A DNA stretch of 31,031 nucleotides from Diaporthe sp. PMI_573 (GCA_021399435.1 JAJTUP010000192.1:1-31031); one strand, 5' to 3'; numbered from the stretch's first letter, positions 19,134-29,868 are shown. The notes: generated from the sequence alone by a model not told the origin. Numbers and translations are program-made.

Positions 19134-21698
19134 ATGGAGCCACGCGGCTTCAAGAGAGCAGGGCCTTCGACCACCACCGATTCAAGCAAGCGACGAGCGC
19201 CATATGCAATTCGTGCATGTGCAGCCTGCCGGCGACGGAAAGGCAGATGTGACGGCCAACAACCATGCGGGTACTGCGGCAACAGGAGCCAACTCTGCAC
19301 CTACGAGGAAGACAATGGGAATTTTCGATATCCAGGGCGGCAGACAACATCGCAAGAGAAGGATATAGGTCGGGCGCAAGACCAAGCGCATTCGGAATCA
19401 CAACCTACAGCGCAAAGGCAAGTCCTTCACAATACTACTATCTTGCCACGCTATTTGCCTGCTGCCATCCCCGATAGCCCCGTTTCCTTAAGCGATGATA
19501 TTTCTTCGTACACCTATCAAGCTTACTCCACATGTCCTAGTCAGAATCACTCGTTTTGCTAACAGCTTCCCACAACCATGTAGTCCCGGGCCTTCTCTTG
19601 CGGGGCAAGTTACAAGTCTCCGTGTCCTGCTAAACAATGTCAAGCCCATGGCAAAAGACATCAATGAACCGAATAGCAGCACTGACTATGTATATACAAA
19701 TGCCCTGCCTTCCGTTGAGAAACGTCGCTCTGATGGTGAATCGACGGGCGTACCAAACAGGCAATATCAGGCAGGACGAGACGGACCTGAATCAAACAGG
19801 ACCAATCAGGCATTCTACGGACCAACAAGCCCGGACTACAGCATGAATCTAGTGCAGATGAAATTGCGAGAGCGAAGTACCCTCACACCCTTACACCGCC
19901 GCCCGATGCTGCCAAGTTTTGATGAAGAAAGCATCACTTCGTCAACCAGCCATTGGCAACCGACACGGCATATTGACAGGCACCAATTATTGCAGTTCCG
20001 GGCCTGGCTGACGTTACAAGATGCCAAAGACGCCTTATCCACGTACCACGAGGTTGTGGGAGCCTTGCATCCATTCGTCGATTCTGAACACATGAAAAAG
20101 CAGTTGGACGTCTGGTACTCTTACGATTCGAGCCACTTTGCCGGCGGACACAACCAGCCGGATGATGATGATCTTATAATCTTGGTTCTGATGCTAGCAA
20201 TAGCAGCACAGGCCCAAGTGGATACGATCCAGGCAAAACTGGCGGTCGTTATGCATTCTAGCGTTCAGCACGCGGCCAATGCAACGACCACGTCCGGCAC
20301 AGCAAGCATGAAACAAGCCATCATCGGCTTACTACTGGTAAGCTGTTGACTGTGTCTTCGATGTGTGCTGTAGGATTCCGCCCGACTGACGGTTTTTCCA
20401 AGGGTTACTATTACTTCTGCTACGATCTGCCACGACTTGCGTTAAGGATGTGTGGCACGGCTGGGCGTATTTTGTTGGAGCTCGGATTTCACAACGGCGA
20501 TGTTCTAGATCAAGTTCTTCATTCCGAAGACCAGCGCAAGGCTGCCTGCGTAATGATGTCCTCCATCATTATACTTGATCGCCAATGGAGCGGAATGACT
20601 GGCCTGCCAGCAAACTTCCCAAATGCCACATTCAATCCGACACCTACCTACCTGGTGAGTATTGGTCCCTGTGAATACCTGCGAAAGATGAAATCATGGT
20701 TGATTCGTAGACGACGTGCACCCATGTGTATTGGTGGAGAAGAAACAGAGAGTAGCTAACTTAGTTGCCACTAGATTGACGCACCTTACACGATCGCAAT
20801 GTACAAGCTCATCTTGATCAGCGACAGGTTCAACGAGCCTATAATGCTTGCAGCCAGAGGTAACGGCCATATCGACGATGACGCCATTGAGCTCCTGGTC
20901 TTCCAAATCCAACAGTGGGAGCAAAATTCCGTCGGGGACGAGATCCTCCGCGACACAGAGTCTTGGGTTTCAAATCAGGCGGCCGTCCCTCCTCCCTGGG
21001 CGCTGCTAGTGGTTTTCCGAGCTGCGTCCGTACGAAGTCTCTTACTCCGGCCGTATTTCTTCCCAACATCGCATATCCAGAGAAGCAAAAAACATATACT
21101 CCCAGCCCTAGCGCTGGCTTCCCATGTCATGGATGCTCTCGCTACATTGGATCTCACCACAACTATTTACCGCAATCAACGGCCGTACTACCAATACATA
21201 TTGGCATCCATTTGCGCCCTCATGTTCCTCGTCACAGGCTATGTTGAAGAGCATCGACAAGCTCTCTCTCAGTACCTGCCGCCTGACTATGATGATCAAA
21301 TTCTTCATTGCTTCCAGCTAGCGAAAGGGTTAACTGAAAAATATGCAGGTGTATCCAAGGCAGCGCGTACTCTGTGGAGGAGGATTCGAGAACTCTGTTA
21401 TGCAATGGAGAGTTACGGCTCACAGAGCAGCGCCGACACGGGGCGGGGTTTAGCAACCGCCCCCGCTAACACTGGGTTCACGACTGTAAACACTCCTTTG
21501 ACCCCCCAGCAATCCCAGTCTCCAGCTTGTCCACAGGCTCAAAAAGAGCCTCAGACAGTTATGCAAGACTCTTCTTTCCAGTTTGACCCTTGGTCTTTCG
21601 GCGGCAGCTTAGATATAGATTTCACCACCGATGGTGACAACGGCGTTTTGCAAAACCCACAGGCTTGGGGACTGGCGGGATGGCCATATAATATGTAG
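19134..21698 (+). CDS. Zn2Cys6 transcription factor with fungal-specific regulatory domain
   Basis: Four exons (19134-19507, 19584-20337, 20403-20654, 20775-21698) give 767 aa with every phase consistent. Donors are GTACAC, GTAAGC and GTGAGT; introns 1 and 2 have CTAAC and CTGAC branch sites. The binuclear cluster is CX2CX6CX5CX2CX6C, with Cys 29, 32, 39, 45, 48 and 55 (ACAACRRRKGRCDGQQPCGY). Later exons contain the helical fungal_trans middle homology region: LALRMCGTAGRILLELGFHN, then ILDRQWSGMTGLPANFP. The C-terminus is Gln/Ser-rich and acidic, ending near QFDPWSFGGSLDIDF, a likely activation region. The protein is nuclear and binds CGG-containing DNA by family rule. Regulon unknown. Its neighbour is a GH27 alpha-galactosidase in the same orientation, so a role in polysaccharide use is possible but only inferred. 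No lesion is seen. Confidence 0.9.
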
Positions 21699-22149
21699 TA
21701 TTTTTTCAATAAACGCTTTATATACCGGACGGAAAATCAGGATGGAACGACGATAATAGATCTATCGGTAGTCGTTAGCATTATAAATAAGAAGACTAGT
21801 TACTATTCTCTTAAAATAACGTGGCAGTTATAACTTTTTCTAAGAAGAAACTCTTAGTTCTAACGGAATTATCGGACTTTAATTCAAGCGTCATACGGAA
21901 TCGTAGCCTATAAGCAAATATATACTTAGCTTCCGAATAGCTTACAAACTAGTTATCTTCCTTAACCGAGGTCGATTAGCTCCTGTACCGCTCATCTATC
22001 GAGGACGATCACTACCCCACCATCACGATCCTGTCCCAAGGCAACCCTTCTAATTTGAGGTCATGATTCGAGCGGGTGGATATTGTGCTTCCTGGCTCGT
22101 GAAGACACTCCGAGGCTTAATGAGGAAGTAGAAGATCCACCACGGCTCC
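21699..22149. other. TF-GH27 spacer with AT-rich islet
   Basis: 21700-21975 is markedly AT-rich with many TA steps and resembles decayed repeat DNA. The rest is more balanced and holds one CCCCAC hexamer (22015-22020), which fits the carbon-repressor consensus SYGGRG on the minus strand. Six-base matches occur often by chance. No gene is seen. Confidence 0.45.
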
Positions 22150-22156
22150 TATAAAT
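22150..22156 (+). promoter_or_regulatory. TATA box of the alpha-galactosidase gene
   Basis: TATAAAT lies 111 bp upstream of the signal-peptide ATG at 22261, a usual distance in filamentous fungi. Confidence 0.5.
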
Positions 22157-22260
22157 CGACTCCTCTCACAATCTTCAGCGAGCTATGGGCATGCGCTTGC
22201 TCCATCCTCGCAGGCATCCCGACACCGACCAGAGAAGACAGTTCCTCCTCGAGCTGTACC

Positions 22261-23360
22261 ATGTATATATCATCACCGTCAACATCCATCATCGTCCTGG
22301 CCGTGGCCGGCACCGCCTGGGCATCGCCACATCCCCGATACGAGAATGGTCTGGGGAAGACGCCAGCTCTGGGATGGAACAGCTGGGTATGCCTACCCTG
22401 GTCCGATGCAGTGCTTTTGATCACCAAGACTGGGTGACTGACTCTGTCCTGTAAGAACCAAGGAGGGTGCAACGCGGCGAGCGCTGCCGTGGCCCTGAAC
22501 ACGGCCAAGGCCTTTGTCGACCTGGGGCTCAAAGACGCCGGCTATCTCTACGTGAACATCGACGACTGCTGGTCGACCAAGGCTCGGAACAGCTCGGGCT
22601 ATCTCGTGCCTGACCCGGCAAAGTTCCCACAAGGCATGAAGGCGGTTGCCGATCAGATCCACGCCATGGGTTTGAAGTTCGGTCTGTACGGCGACGCGGG
22701 GACCATGACGTGCGGCGGGTACCCCGGGAGCCAGGGCTACGAGCAGAAGGATGCCCAGCTGCTCGACAGCTGGGGGATCGACTACTGGAAGTATGACAAC
22801 TGCTACACACCCTGCAACTCGGGCTCCCAGCAGACGTGCTCCAACCCGGCCGGTTCCTCCCAGACCTGGTACGTCAAGATGCGGGACGTGTTGAAGAGCA
22901 CCGGCCGCCCACTCCTGTTCTCCCTGTGCAACTGGGGCCGGGACAGCGTATGGACCTGGGGCAATTCCGTCGGCCAGAGCTGGCGGATGAGTGTCGACAA
23001 CTGGGGCGGCTGGGCCGATGTCGTCAGGATTGCCAGCTCGGCCGCTCCCATTGCTTCGTACTCGCAACCGAGTGGGTTTAATGACCTGGACATGATGGTT
23101 TGTGCCTCCTCCCAGCTCTCCTCCCAGCTCTCCTCCACACCTCTTGGTTCCTTCCTAAGCGACTAACGCGAGCCTCCACGGGCACCTAGATCATCGGCAA
23201 TGGAAAGCTTACGGATGCCGAAGAGCGCACACATTTTGGTATCTGGGCCATCAGCAAGTCACCCATCCTCATGGGTACAGACATGACCAAGCTCACCCAA
23301 GGTTCCGATCAATGCCACACAACATCACATAGCACGTGCATTGAGTTGATGTTGACATGA
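22261..23360 (+). pseudogene. Secreted GH27 alpha-galactosidase, 3' end replaced by hAT element
   Basis: Alpha-galactosidases of GH27 release terminal alpha-galactose from galactomannans and raffinose-type sugars outside the cell. Exon 1 (22261-22386) encodes a signal peptide (IIVLAVAGTAWA) and KTPALGWNSW. Exon 2 (22456-23097) begins NQGGCNAASAAVALN. Exon 3 begins at 23190 with IIGNGKLTDAEERTHF. Introns are 69 and 92 bp with GTATGC and GTTTGT donors. Seen are NIDDCW (Asp78/79), the nucleophile in WKYDNC (Asp156) and the R-x3-D acid/base site WRMSVDNW (Arg219, Asp223). After MGTDMTKLT (292 residues) the reading frame enters the terminal repeat of a hAT transposon and stops after 20 more codons, at 23358-23360. 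The end of the barrel and the C-terminal beta-sandwich are lost, so activity is unlikely. I do not find the missing 3' part on the other side of the element. Confidence 0.88.
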
Positions 23361-26288
23361 CGTCCAAACCTCGCGTGATGTTGATCAACATGCCCGTAGT
23401 GTGATGTGTATATGTACAATGTTGATTTCGTTGACATCACCCCGGTCGTCGCCTAATCCCCATCCTCAATTTCCGTTTCATCAATTGTAAACCCCATAGC
23501 GACATCTCCAAACCCCCCTGTAGCGAACTCCTCAGCCTCTTCGTCACTCTCCACGGCTGTGGGACCGCTTAACCATGCTGTGGCCTTCGTCTTCATAGTC
23601 TCGTCGTCACCACAACTCTGCAGAGTCACCAGTTCCTCCTCCTCGTGAATCGACAGCAGTAAGGGGTCGATGTGTTGGACCAGGCCGGCACGATACCATG
23701 ATCGAAGTACTTGACACATGCTGACGATTTGTGCATCGAGAAGTGTCCTATGTGGCGAGACCATTCTGCCTGATGCCGAGAATAGCCTCTCACACTCTGC
23801 CGACATGGCCTGAACGGTGAGAAAATCAAGAGCCATCCGAGACAGGCGGGGATATTTGCGCCGCCTCTCGTGCCAATATGCAACAGGATCTCGGGTCTCG
23901 ATATGCTCACTGTCGTTAGCACACCAAGACTCATATTCGTCGCCGGAAATTCGCCGAGTCTGCTGCTGGGGCTGCTTTCGACGGTCGTTATGGTCGAACG
24001 GGTCGAAAAACTTGCGCCTTTTCGGAGCAGGCCCTTCCTCGTCATCACAATCATCAGGCACAGCGACATGCGAATAGTCTCTCCGCCAAACTGTCTTCAC
24101 CATGATCTTTGCCGTTGAAATCCACGCCGGGGTCTGGTCCCATTGCTGCTCAAACCATGCCCAGCCATATGAAGGATGCAGCGCCATAGCCGTGTAGTAG
24201 ACAGGGGTTTCGTCGAGTTCTTATGTGGTCAGCTCTGGCCATATAGCCAGAAAGAAAGATAAACTTACTATGGTAGTACTCGTCCATCTTCTGCCATGCT
24301 AAGTTGATACCAATCCTGAATTGCTCCGGATCAGGGAAGCCCTCAGCTTCGGCCTTGAACTTTTCAAGCTTGGCCATAAGCCTCTCAAACCCTAAGAGGA
24401 CATCCCATATGTTGCCATAAGAGCCAACAAATCCATGCTTACGCTTTCGGACTTGGCCATCACCCTCCAGAGTTTTCAGCACCGTTTCAAACTCTGTTAA
24501 GATCTCCTCGAGCCGCTGGAGCACATCCCAGTCATTTTGAGACAGCTGTGATTCATCTCTGATGATGTGAGGTACCTTAACACCCTTCCTGACTTGCTTG
24601 GTGCGTTTGCCCCTGTTCTCATCCTCCCACTCCTGCTTGAATTTGAGAACAGTGAGCTCGAGGTGTCGTCGAAGTTTGAGCGCTCGACGGATCATGTAGA
24701 GCTGCGAGAGCCAGCGCGTGTCGTTGTCTCGAATGACTTGGAGTGGCTTTCTAGCTCGTAACTTGGCACTTGATGCCTTTTTGATATCATCGGCTTGGAT
24801 GTCTCGAAGTAGATAGGATAAGCGCTGCGCACGATAAATATCATGAACAATATTATGCAGCTTGCCTAAAACATCTTAGCGAAGGAACCCAAGATTCAGG
24901 GCAACTGACACACCAACTGGCCCTTTCTTCAGCCACGTGGCCCATTCGGCATCAGATACGACACCGGCACCACTGAATGGGTCATCCAGCTCGAGAGCAT
25001 CCGCACACTTGCCGAAAAGAAGGGCTTTAGCAGCAAGATTGAGGGTATGGCCAAAGCAGCGCACGCGTCGGCGCTTGCCATCAAACCCGAGGAGTCCACC
25101 GAGCGTGTCCATTGCTGTATCGTTATTGGCAGCGTTGTCGAGGGTTGTGTACCCTACTTTGTCTCGAATGCCAAAGAGATCGATGACTGTGGATACTTCT
25201 GCCGCAATGTTCTCGCCTGTATGCCGTTTCGATATCTCAGGTAGACCGAGGACAATTTTCAAGGGACGATTCTGCTCATCTCTGAAGAAACACGCAATTC
25301 CACACAGACTCTGTCGATTTCGAGCAGTCCAGCCATCAAAAGAGAGATGCACCAGGCCCGGGCAATGACGCAGAACTCCAATAATGGTATCTCGGTGTTT
25401 GTAGTACTCGGCAATGATCTTATTTCGAATGGAATCTCCAGTTACATGGGCCTTGCGTAACGCAACGGATGGATTCAAGTATTCGAAGACGGCGCGTAAC
25501 TCCGGGTCCTCGGCATCAGTGAAGGGCCTATTAGTATTGACAACCCACTGAACAACCAGCTGCTGGAAGTGGTCTCGGTCAAATCCTTTGATGAAGGAAT
25601 TGGCAATAGCTTGCTCACGGGGTTTGGCTGCGTCCAGGCCGAAGTGTTGGCTAATCGACTTGTGTCTCCCACCGCGCCCATCCCTCTCTGCCATCAACTC
25701 TGCCTTCCGCTCTGCCGCCGACTTGGTCTTCTCTCCCACTGGCGCGCAGATGTGGTGAATCAGATAAACGTGTTCCATGGCATTTTGAATACCGACGGAC
25801 GTGATGGAAGTCGGCTTGGGGCGATTCTGCTTGATACAAGGTCGGCACACCCATCGACGTTCGGTCACGTTCTGGATATCGTAACCAAAGCGCCAAATCC
25901 ATGATCGTGTTTCTTTGGTCGGTTTTCATATGCAGTCTCAGGTGTCGACTCCACCAAGGGTAGGGGGTCTGCTCCGGACATGTTGGACGCGTTTGTCCTT
26001 CCAAAAACGCGGTTGGGTGGAGAATTTCGGTAGGTAAACACCCCAAATTAGGTACTGGACAGGGGTTTTCCGGGAGGGAGGGGTTCTGCCGCCCCTGGGT
26101 AATGCCCCACCTAGTACTAGCACGGGCCATATCAACATGATCAACATCGTGTACACGGAGATAAAGGGGTGTGAAGTGATGTTGATGTGTATCAACATTC
26201 CCATTTTCGATGTGATGTGTATGTTGACAAGATGTTGATCAACATGTGTAATACACATGTGGAAAATGTGAAGTTGATCGGAGCCTTG
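23298..26288 (-). mobile_element. hAT transposon C inserted in the GH27 gene
   Basis: The ends match as inverted repeats. The left end is CAAGGTTCCGATCAA (23298) and the right end, on the minus strand, is CAAGGCTCCGATCAA (from 26288). Inside both ends, many GTTGAT/ATCAAC and TGTTGATGT motifs form subterminal repeat arrays (23330-23440 and 26125-26280), a usual hAT feature. The length is 2991 bp with one transposase gene on the minus strand. The 8-bp flanks (AGCTCACC left, GTTCCAGT right) do not match, so no target duplication remains. Confidence 0.85.
23453..25981 (-). pseudogene. hAT transposase (element C), nearly intact, one early frameshift
   Basis: Three exons are predicted: 25981-24914, 24865-24269 and 24219-23453. 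Introns are 48 bp (GTGTGT donor) and 49 bp (GTAAGT donor, CTGAC branch). Phases agree, giving ~810 codons. The probable start is MSGADPLPLVESTPETAYE at 25981. Near 25915-25922 one base is gained or lost at an A-rich run, shifting into the frame with the BED-like finger (WIWRFGYDIQ, CRPC ... H..HHI). Core motifs follow: HLSFDGWTARNRQSLCG, YTTLDNAANND, RVRCFGHTLNLAAKAL, KKGPVG|KLHNIVHDI across intron 1, DNDTRW and LHPSYGWAWFEQQW. The dimerisation block is DPVAYWHERRRKYPRLSRMA then MSAECERLFSASGRMV. Apart from the frameshift the protein looks complete, so this is a fairly young copy. Confidence 0.87.
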
Positions 26289-26727
26289 GTTCCAGTATGG
26301 CCCACTCAATCGTCTGGGTCATGGTTTGAGTTTGAAAATCAGTTGGAAGGCCGTCGGTGATGCATGACGATGAAGATGCGACCCAGGGTGTTCCCTTAAA
26401 CAACCGGCGATGTAGGTGTCACCAGCAGCGTCATCATGCAATTAGCCTATTTGTGCCTCGCATATAGTCTGTGATTCTCAAGTCGCAAAGGCGGGCCACA
26501 ACGAGTAGTGGATCTCTCATTTTAATTCAGCTTTGGAATATTCGATTAATTGTATAGTTTGCTCGATTCCTAAATTCTTAATTCTTATGGCGTGAAGCCT
26601 CTTTTAACCGCTACGAGGCATATGACAAACTCGTGTTTAAGCTCAGGGATATTATGACTAAAATTGTTCGCGTAAATCCTATACTCCCCTGCTATCTCTC
26701 TATATTTCAGAGAGCGCCTTAGAGAAA
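26289..26727. other. Spacer right of hAT C
   Basis: AT-rich with no supported gene. It does not continue the GH27 sequence cut at 23297. It probably includes the 3' UTR of the minus-strand gene that follows. Confidence 0.45.
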
Positions 26728-27321
26728 CTAATCTGTGGATACTAACAACAAGGGAAGCAAGCTCATATCTCCATAGGCCACTCCATTGGAGCCCACTGGT
26801 TCTATTGGGGCCACATAATCATCAGGAAAACCGTGTGGAAAGTAAAATTTGGCTGCTTCTGGACTTAGTGAGTCCTGCGTGCCCCGAGGATTGTTAAATG
26901 ATCTCATGCTGGATAGAGAAATTTCAAGAGGATCCCAAAATTCCAGGTCTTCTTCAACTATCCATTTTCCAATATCTACCATCTTAAAAACGTCAACATC
27001 AAAGGCACTCTCATCAATTACAGAGAATGAACCATCTTTTCGATGCTGCTTCTCAAGAGGCATCAGCATGTCGCGGGATCGAGAGGCTTCGAATTCCCTC
27101 TGACAATCGTGTATGTTGTGTTGCTTGAACTCGTGTTCCTCTGAAATAGCGATCGAGGGAGAAAATGATGCCGATATTTTTGAAGATTTCAATTTGCCAA
27201 CGGCGCGGTACATCGCCCTATGAACCAGTTCTTTGAGATATGCAGTCTTTGATTTAGCGTCCTTGATGTTATCCACGAAGGCAACTGTCCTGTCATGCTT
27301 GGCCATTCCCTTAGAGTACAT
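26728..27321 (-). CDS. Hypothetical protein, 197 aa, no recognised family
   Basis: A single open frame starts at an ATG (27321) with MYSKGMAKHDRTVAFVDN. It has a basic helical N-terminal part (LKELVHRAMYRAVGKLKSS), a charged middle and a Phe/Pro/Tyr-rich C-terminus (FYFPHGFPDDYVAPIEPVG). No signal peptide, membrane segment or catalytic motif is apparent. Nearly 200 codons without a stop in AT-rich DNA, and a composition typical of real proteins, favour a gene, perhaps lineage-specific. I cannot assign a function. Confidence 0.5.
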   Translation of the reverse strand: MYSKGMAKHDRTVAFVDNIKDAKSKTAYLKELVHRAMYRAVGKLKSSKISASFSPSIAISEEHEFKQHNIHDCQREFEASRSRDMLMPLEKQHRKDGSFSVIDESAFDVDVFKMVDIGKWIVEEDLEFWDPLEISLSSMRSFNNPRGTQDSLSPEAAKFYFPHGFPDDYVAPIEPVGSNGVAYGDMSLLPLLLVSTD

Positions 27322-27604
27322 TGTGGTGGATTAAATTGTTAGACGAATTATCCTGCCGCTTGTATTGCCAGGAATCATATCAAGAAGGGTAGGCGATTTA
27401 ATCAATTGTAGGCTGGGTGAATTATATGAATAGTTGGCCGGCTGAAATAATCCCATATATTTTATTGAGCGTCCTGAACCTTGAGATTTGTTCTAGAATT
27501 TTGAATTAAGAAAACTAAGTTTAGGTTGTGTAGAGTAGACTTGGCACATTGCTTATGTATGCAAATTCGGACATTCATCTGTGATATTCTAAGCAGCCGA
27601 AGCT
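27322..27604. other. AT-rich spacer
   Basis: This holds the presumed promoter of the minus-strand hypothetical gene. I see nothing else. Confidence 0.4.
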
Positions 27605-28020
27605 GTGTCGGTCGAAGCCCCAACTCAAGCCGCCCCAGGTCGGGTTGTCATGCTTGAAGCGGAACAGGCGCGGTTCGACGATGGCAGGGTTCCCAGCGAG
27701 CAAAGATTCGACATCAGATTTCGACTGAACGATCTGCACGTCTCCGCTACCTTGTCTAGGAAGGAAACCTTTCTCAGGTCAAAGTCAATTGGGCATGGCA
27801 TTCCTTTCGTTCTTTATCAGCAGATGCGAGCAATCCTGTGGCGCAATATACAAACAAAGGGATATACTTCAAACGAGGCCAAACAAAGGAACAACGCCAG
27901 AAGACCCTGAGACCATGGCACTTTTACCAAGAGTTCGGGAATCGGACAGATCTTATGTCTGTAGGAGAGGTCTGGTTCCACGATATCTCCGAGTTTCCGA
28001 AGTGGAATCCGGGTAGTTAG
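27605..28020 (+). pseudogene. Possible decayed gene, overlapping frames, unrecognised
   Basis: The first frame (27605-27910, first ATG at 27650) encodes a plausible globular sequence, GRVVMLEAEQARFDDGRVP and later FDIRFRLNDLHVSATL, then stops. A second plus frame (27838-28020) continues with HFYQEFGNRTDLMSVGEVWF and HDISEFPKWNPG, which also reads like real protein. A frameshift or a missed intron could join them, but I find no clear splice pair. No family is recognised. Confidence 0.35.
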
Positions 28021-28201
28021 AGACGATTGAATATTGCTTGCAACTATCATGGTCCAGTCTCTAGTTTTTAAAAGCTTATTTTAGAAGACTGATTTTATCT
28101 TTCATCCAATATCGTTAAACATGTAATCGGGTAAAAGGAACAAATTCATTTGGGCAGTCCTGGTGCGGATGATGAGGCTGTTGGTGTTCCAACTAGTTAT
28201 C

Positions 28202-28341
28202 CATGAGCCACCGACCTCGAAGAGCTCAAGTGCGGCCTCAGAATCAAGCTGCTGGAGAAGCTGCAGAACCTCGACCAGGAGCGAAACCAGGTATGGGGTC
28301 ATATATCCAACGAGTACTACGACTTTGAGTTATGCAAGTGT
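28202..28341 (+). pseudogene. Fragment of a second M16 (Ste23-like) peptidase gene
   Basis: The plus strand encodes ATDLEELKCGLRIKLLEKL, then NLDQERNQVWGHISNEYYDF. It aligns with the C-terminal end of exon 2 of the M16 gene at 10.7-13.9 kb, which has LLEKLKNLDQDTYRIWDQ and STEYYDFEL. About 18 of the 28 best-matched residues are identical, so it comes from a diverged paralogue rather than a recent copy. The fragment ends exactly where the intact gene has its GTAAGT splice donor; here the donor reads GCAAGT. No other exon of such a gene is visible nearby. Confidence 0.75.
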
Positions 28342-28597
28342 GGATCCTGTTGCGCTGGGGGAATGAAGGACGTAGGAAGATGAGAATTTGATATATATGT
28401 TCTTTAAGCTCTCTGGCGCTAAGAAAGTGCTGCATTGTGTTGGAGGGTCTTGTTCCACTGGGTTAACGATACTGCTTATCGTCCGTTGCTGTGACACGTC
28501 CCATAGTCCTCCATCATAGAATACACGCTACCGCTTTGCAGACACCACCCTGGCCCAACTCTCCCATCACTTCACTGTGCCCACACTTTTGCTGACC

Positions 28598-28862
28598 TTA
28601 TCTACAGCTAAAGATTTCGCTCATGGTCAGCGGGCTGCTGGCGTATATGGTGAATTTGTCCTGTCGAAGCGACACGCTGTAGTCTTCTCCTTGAAATTTA
28701 GTGTTCAGCAGTTCCTCGAGTTTCGACAGGTTGATGTATTGTCCCTGGATCACCTGCCCCTCTCCTCTCCTTGCGTTTCCGCCTCGTGGGGACTGTCTTC
28801 TCTTATTTCTGTGACTCTGCCTGAAGTTGCAAGTCAGAGAACTACTCAGGTATTGGACCGTC
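28598..28862 (-). CDS. Hypothetical ORF, possible gene fragment
   Basis: An 88-codon minus frame starts at an ATG (28862). It has a basic region (RNKRRQSPRGGNARRGEGQ) followed by a plausible folded sequence (YINLSKLEELLNTKFQGEDY, then LRQDKFTIYASSPLT). The second half looks protein-like, so it may be the 3' exon of a gene or a remnant. No family is recognised. Confidence 0.3.
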
Positions 28863-29295
28863 AAGAAAGGGGCATAAGCTTACGTCTGGCCCATCTCGAG
28901 ATTGATGTGTTCACAAGCGAACTTTTGTATGTTGTTTCCTTGTATGTATATTGTACGACTGAAGTGGACGCTGAAGAAGGTAGGAGACCTGAGACCGGTG
29001 GAGATCAAAGTCCTGGGACCTTCAAGCCTTTAGGCTTTCTCGGGTACCCCGAAAGGGATGTCACACGGGCCCAAAGGTGGCTGAGGGGTAAGCGGCCAAC
29101 CAAAAATGCAGCTATGGAAAGGGTCTGACACTGATGCCGCACCCGTGCCAGTAGCCCCTCCGGAGACACCCTCTTATCCGGCTGCAGCTTCCAGGAATTG
29201 CGCAAACAGCTCATCTCACAGAATGCAAAGGAAGCTCTCGTCGGCACGATTTTGGATATAGCGCGTGGAGATTCGCATCCCCGTCAAAAGCTCCA
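28863..29295. other. Region without a supported gene
   Basis: Overlapping frames without recognisable domains. The right part may be decayed sequence of the hAT fragment that follows. Confidence 0.35.
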
Positions 29296-29868
29296 GTGGT
29301 CACGGGCGTGCAAGGCGACAGATTGAACATCACGGTCACACAGCGGAGGACGTTCAAGAATTCTTTCCAAGAGCACGTCAACCGGTCACGAACCAAGCCT
29401 CCAGCTTCTTCCCCATTACCTAGACCAAGCGATGATGAATTTGCTGCTTGGCAGGCCGCCTATGAGCCAGGCGACAATGAAGTCGACGATCCTATCCAGT
29501 ACTGGCATGACCGCCGATTCAAGTATCCTCGTCTTTCACTAATGGCCCTTGATTTCCTGACAGTCCCTAGCATGTCAGCTGAATGCGAGAGGTTATTTTC
29601 AGCGGCTAAGAGGATGGTGGTGGCGTCGAGAAGGAATCTGGATGCTGACGTGATCAGCCTTTGTCAGGTTCTTCGCTCTTGGTACAGAGCAGGTATTATC
29701 AAGGACTTGGATCGGAGGATAGCCTCTTGGTTTGAAGAACAAGAAGATCTTGCCTTGGCTAAATTGGCTGCTGAAGAAGTTGAAAAGCGAGCGACAGCAT
29801 GGATCAGGGAGTTGCCACCTCAAACGCGTGAGTTGGTGGAAGAAGTTAGCCAGCTAGTTATTTCCTAA
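29296..29868 (+). pseudogene. hAT transposase remnant D, C-terminal dimerisation domain
   Basis: The frame ends at 29868. It encodes the hAT C-terminal block DDPIQYWHDRRFKYPRLSLMALDFL, then MSAECERLFSAAKRMVVASRR and VLRSWYRAGIIKDL. It is clearly related to the same block in elements A and C but not identical. No zinc finger or N-terminal catalytic region is found upstream, so this is a 5'-truncated fragment. Codons before ~29400 may not belong to the transposase. Confidence 0.85.

Noticed and set aside
22015..22020. Carbon-catabolite repressor site upstream of GH27
   Set aside because: A single hexamer match is expected by chance; functional sites usually occur in pairs. Mentioned only in the spacer entry.
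22393..23138. Minus frames of 93-224 codons
   Set aside because: Antisense to the GH27 exons; the GC-rich codon bias of the sense strand leaves the opposite frames open.
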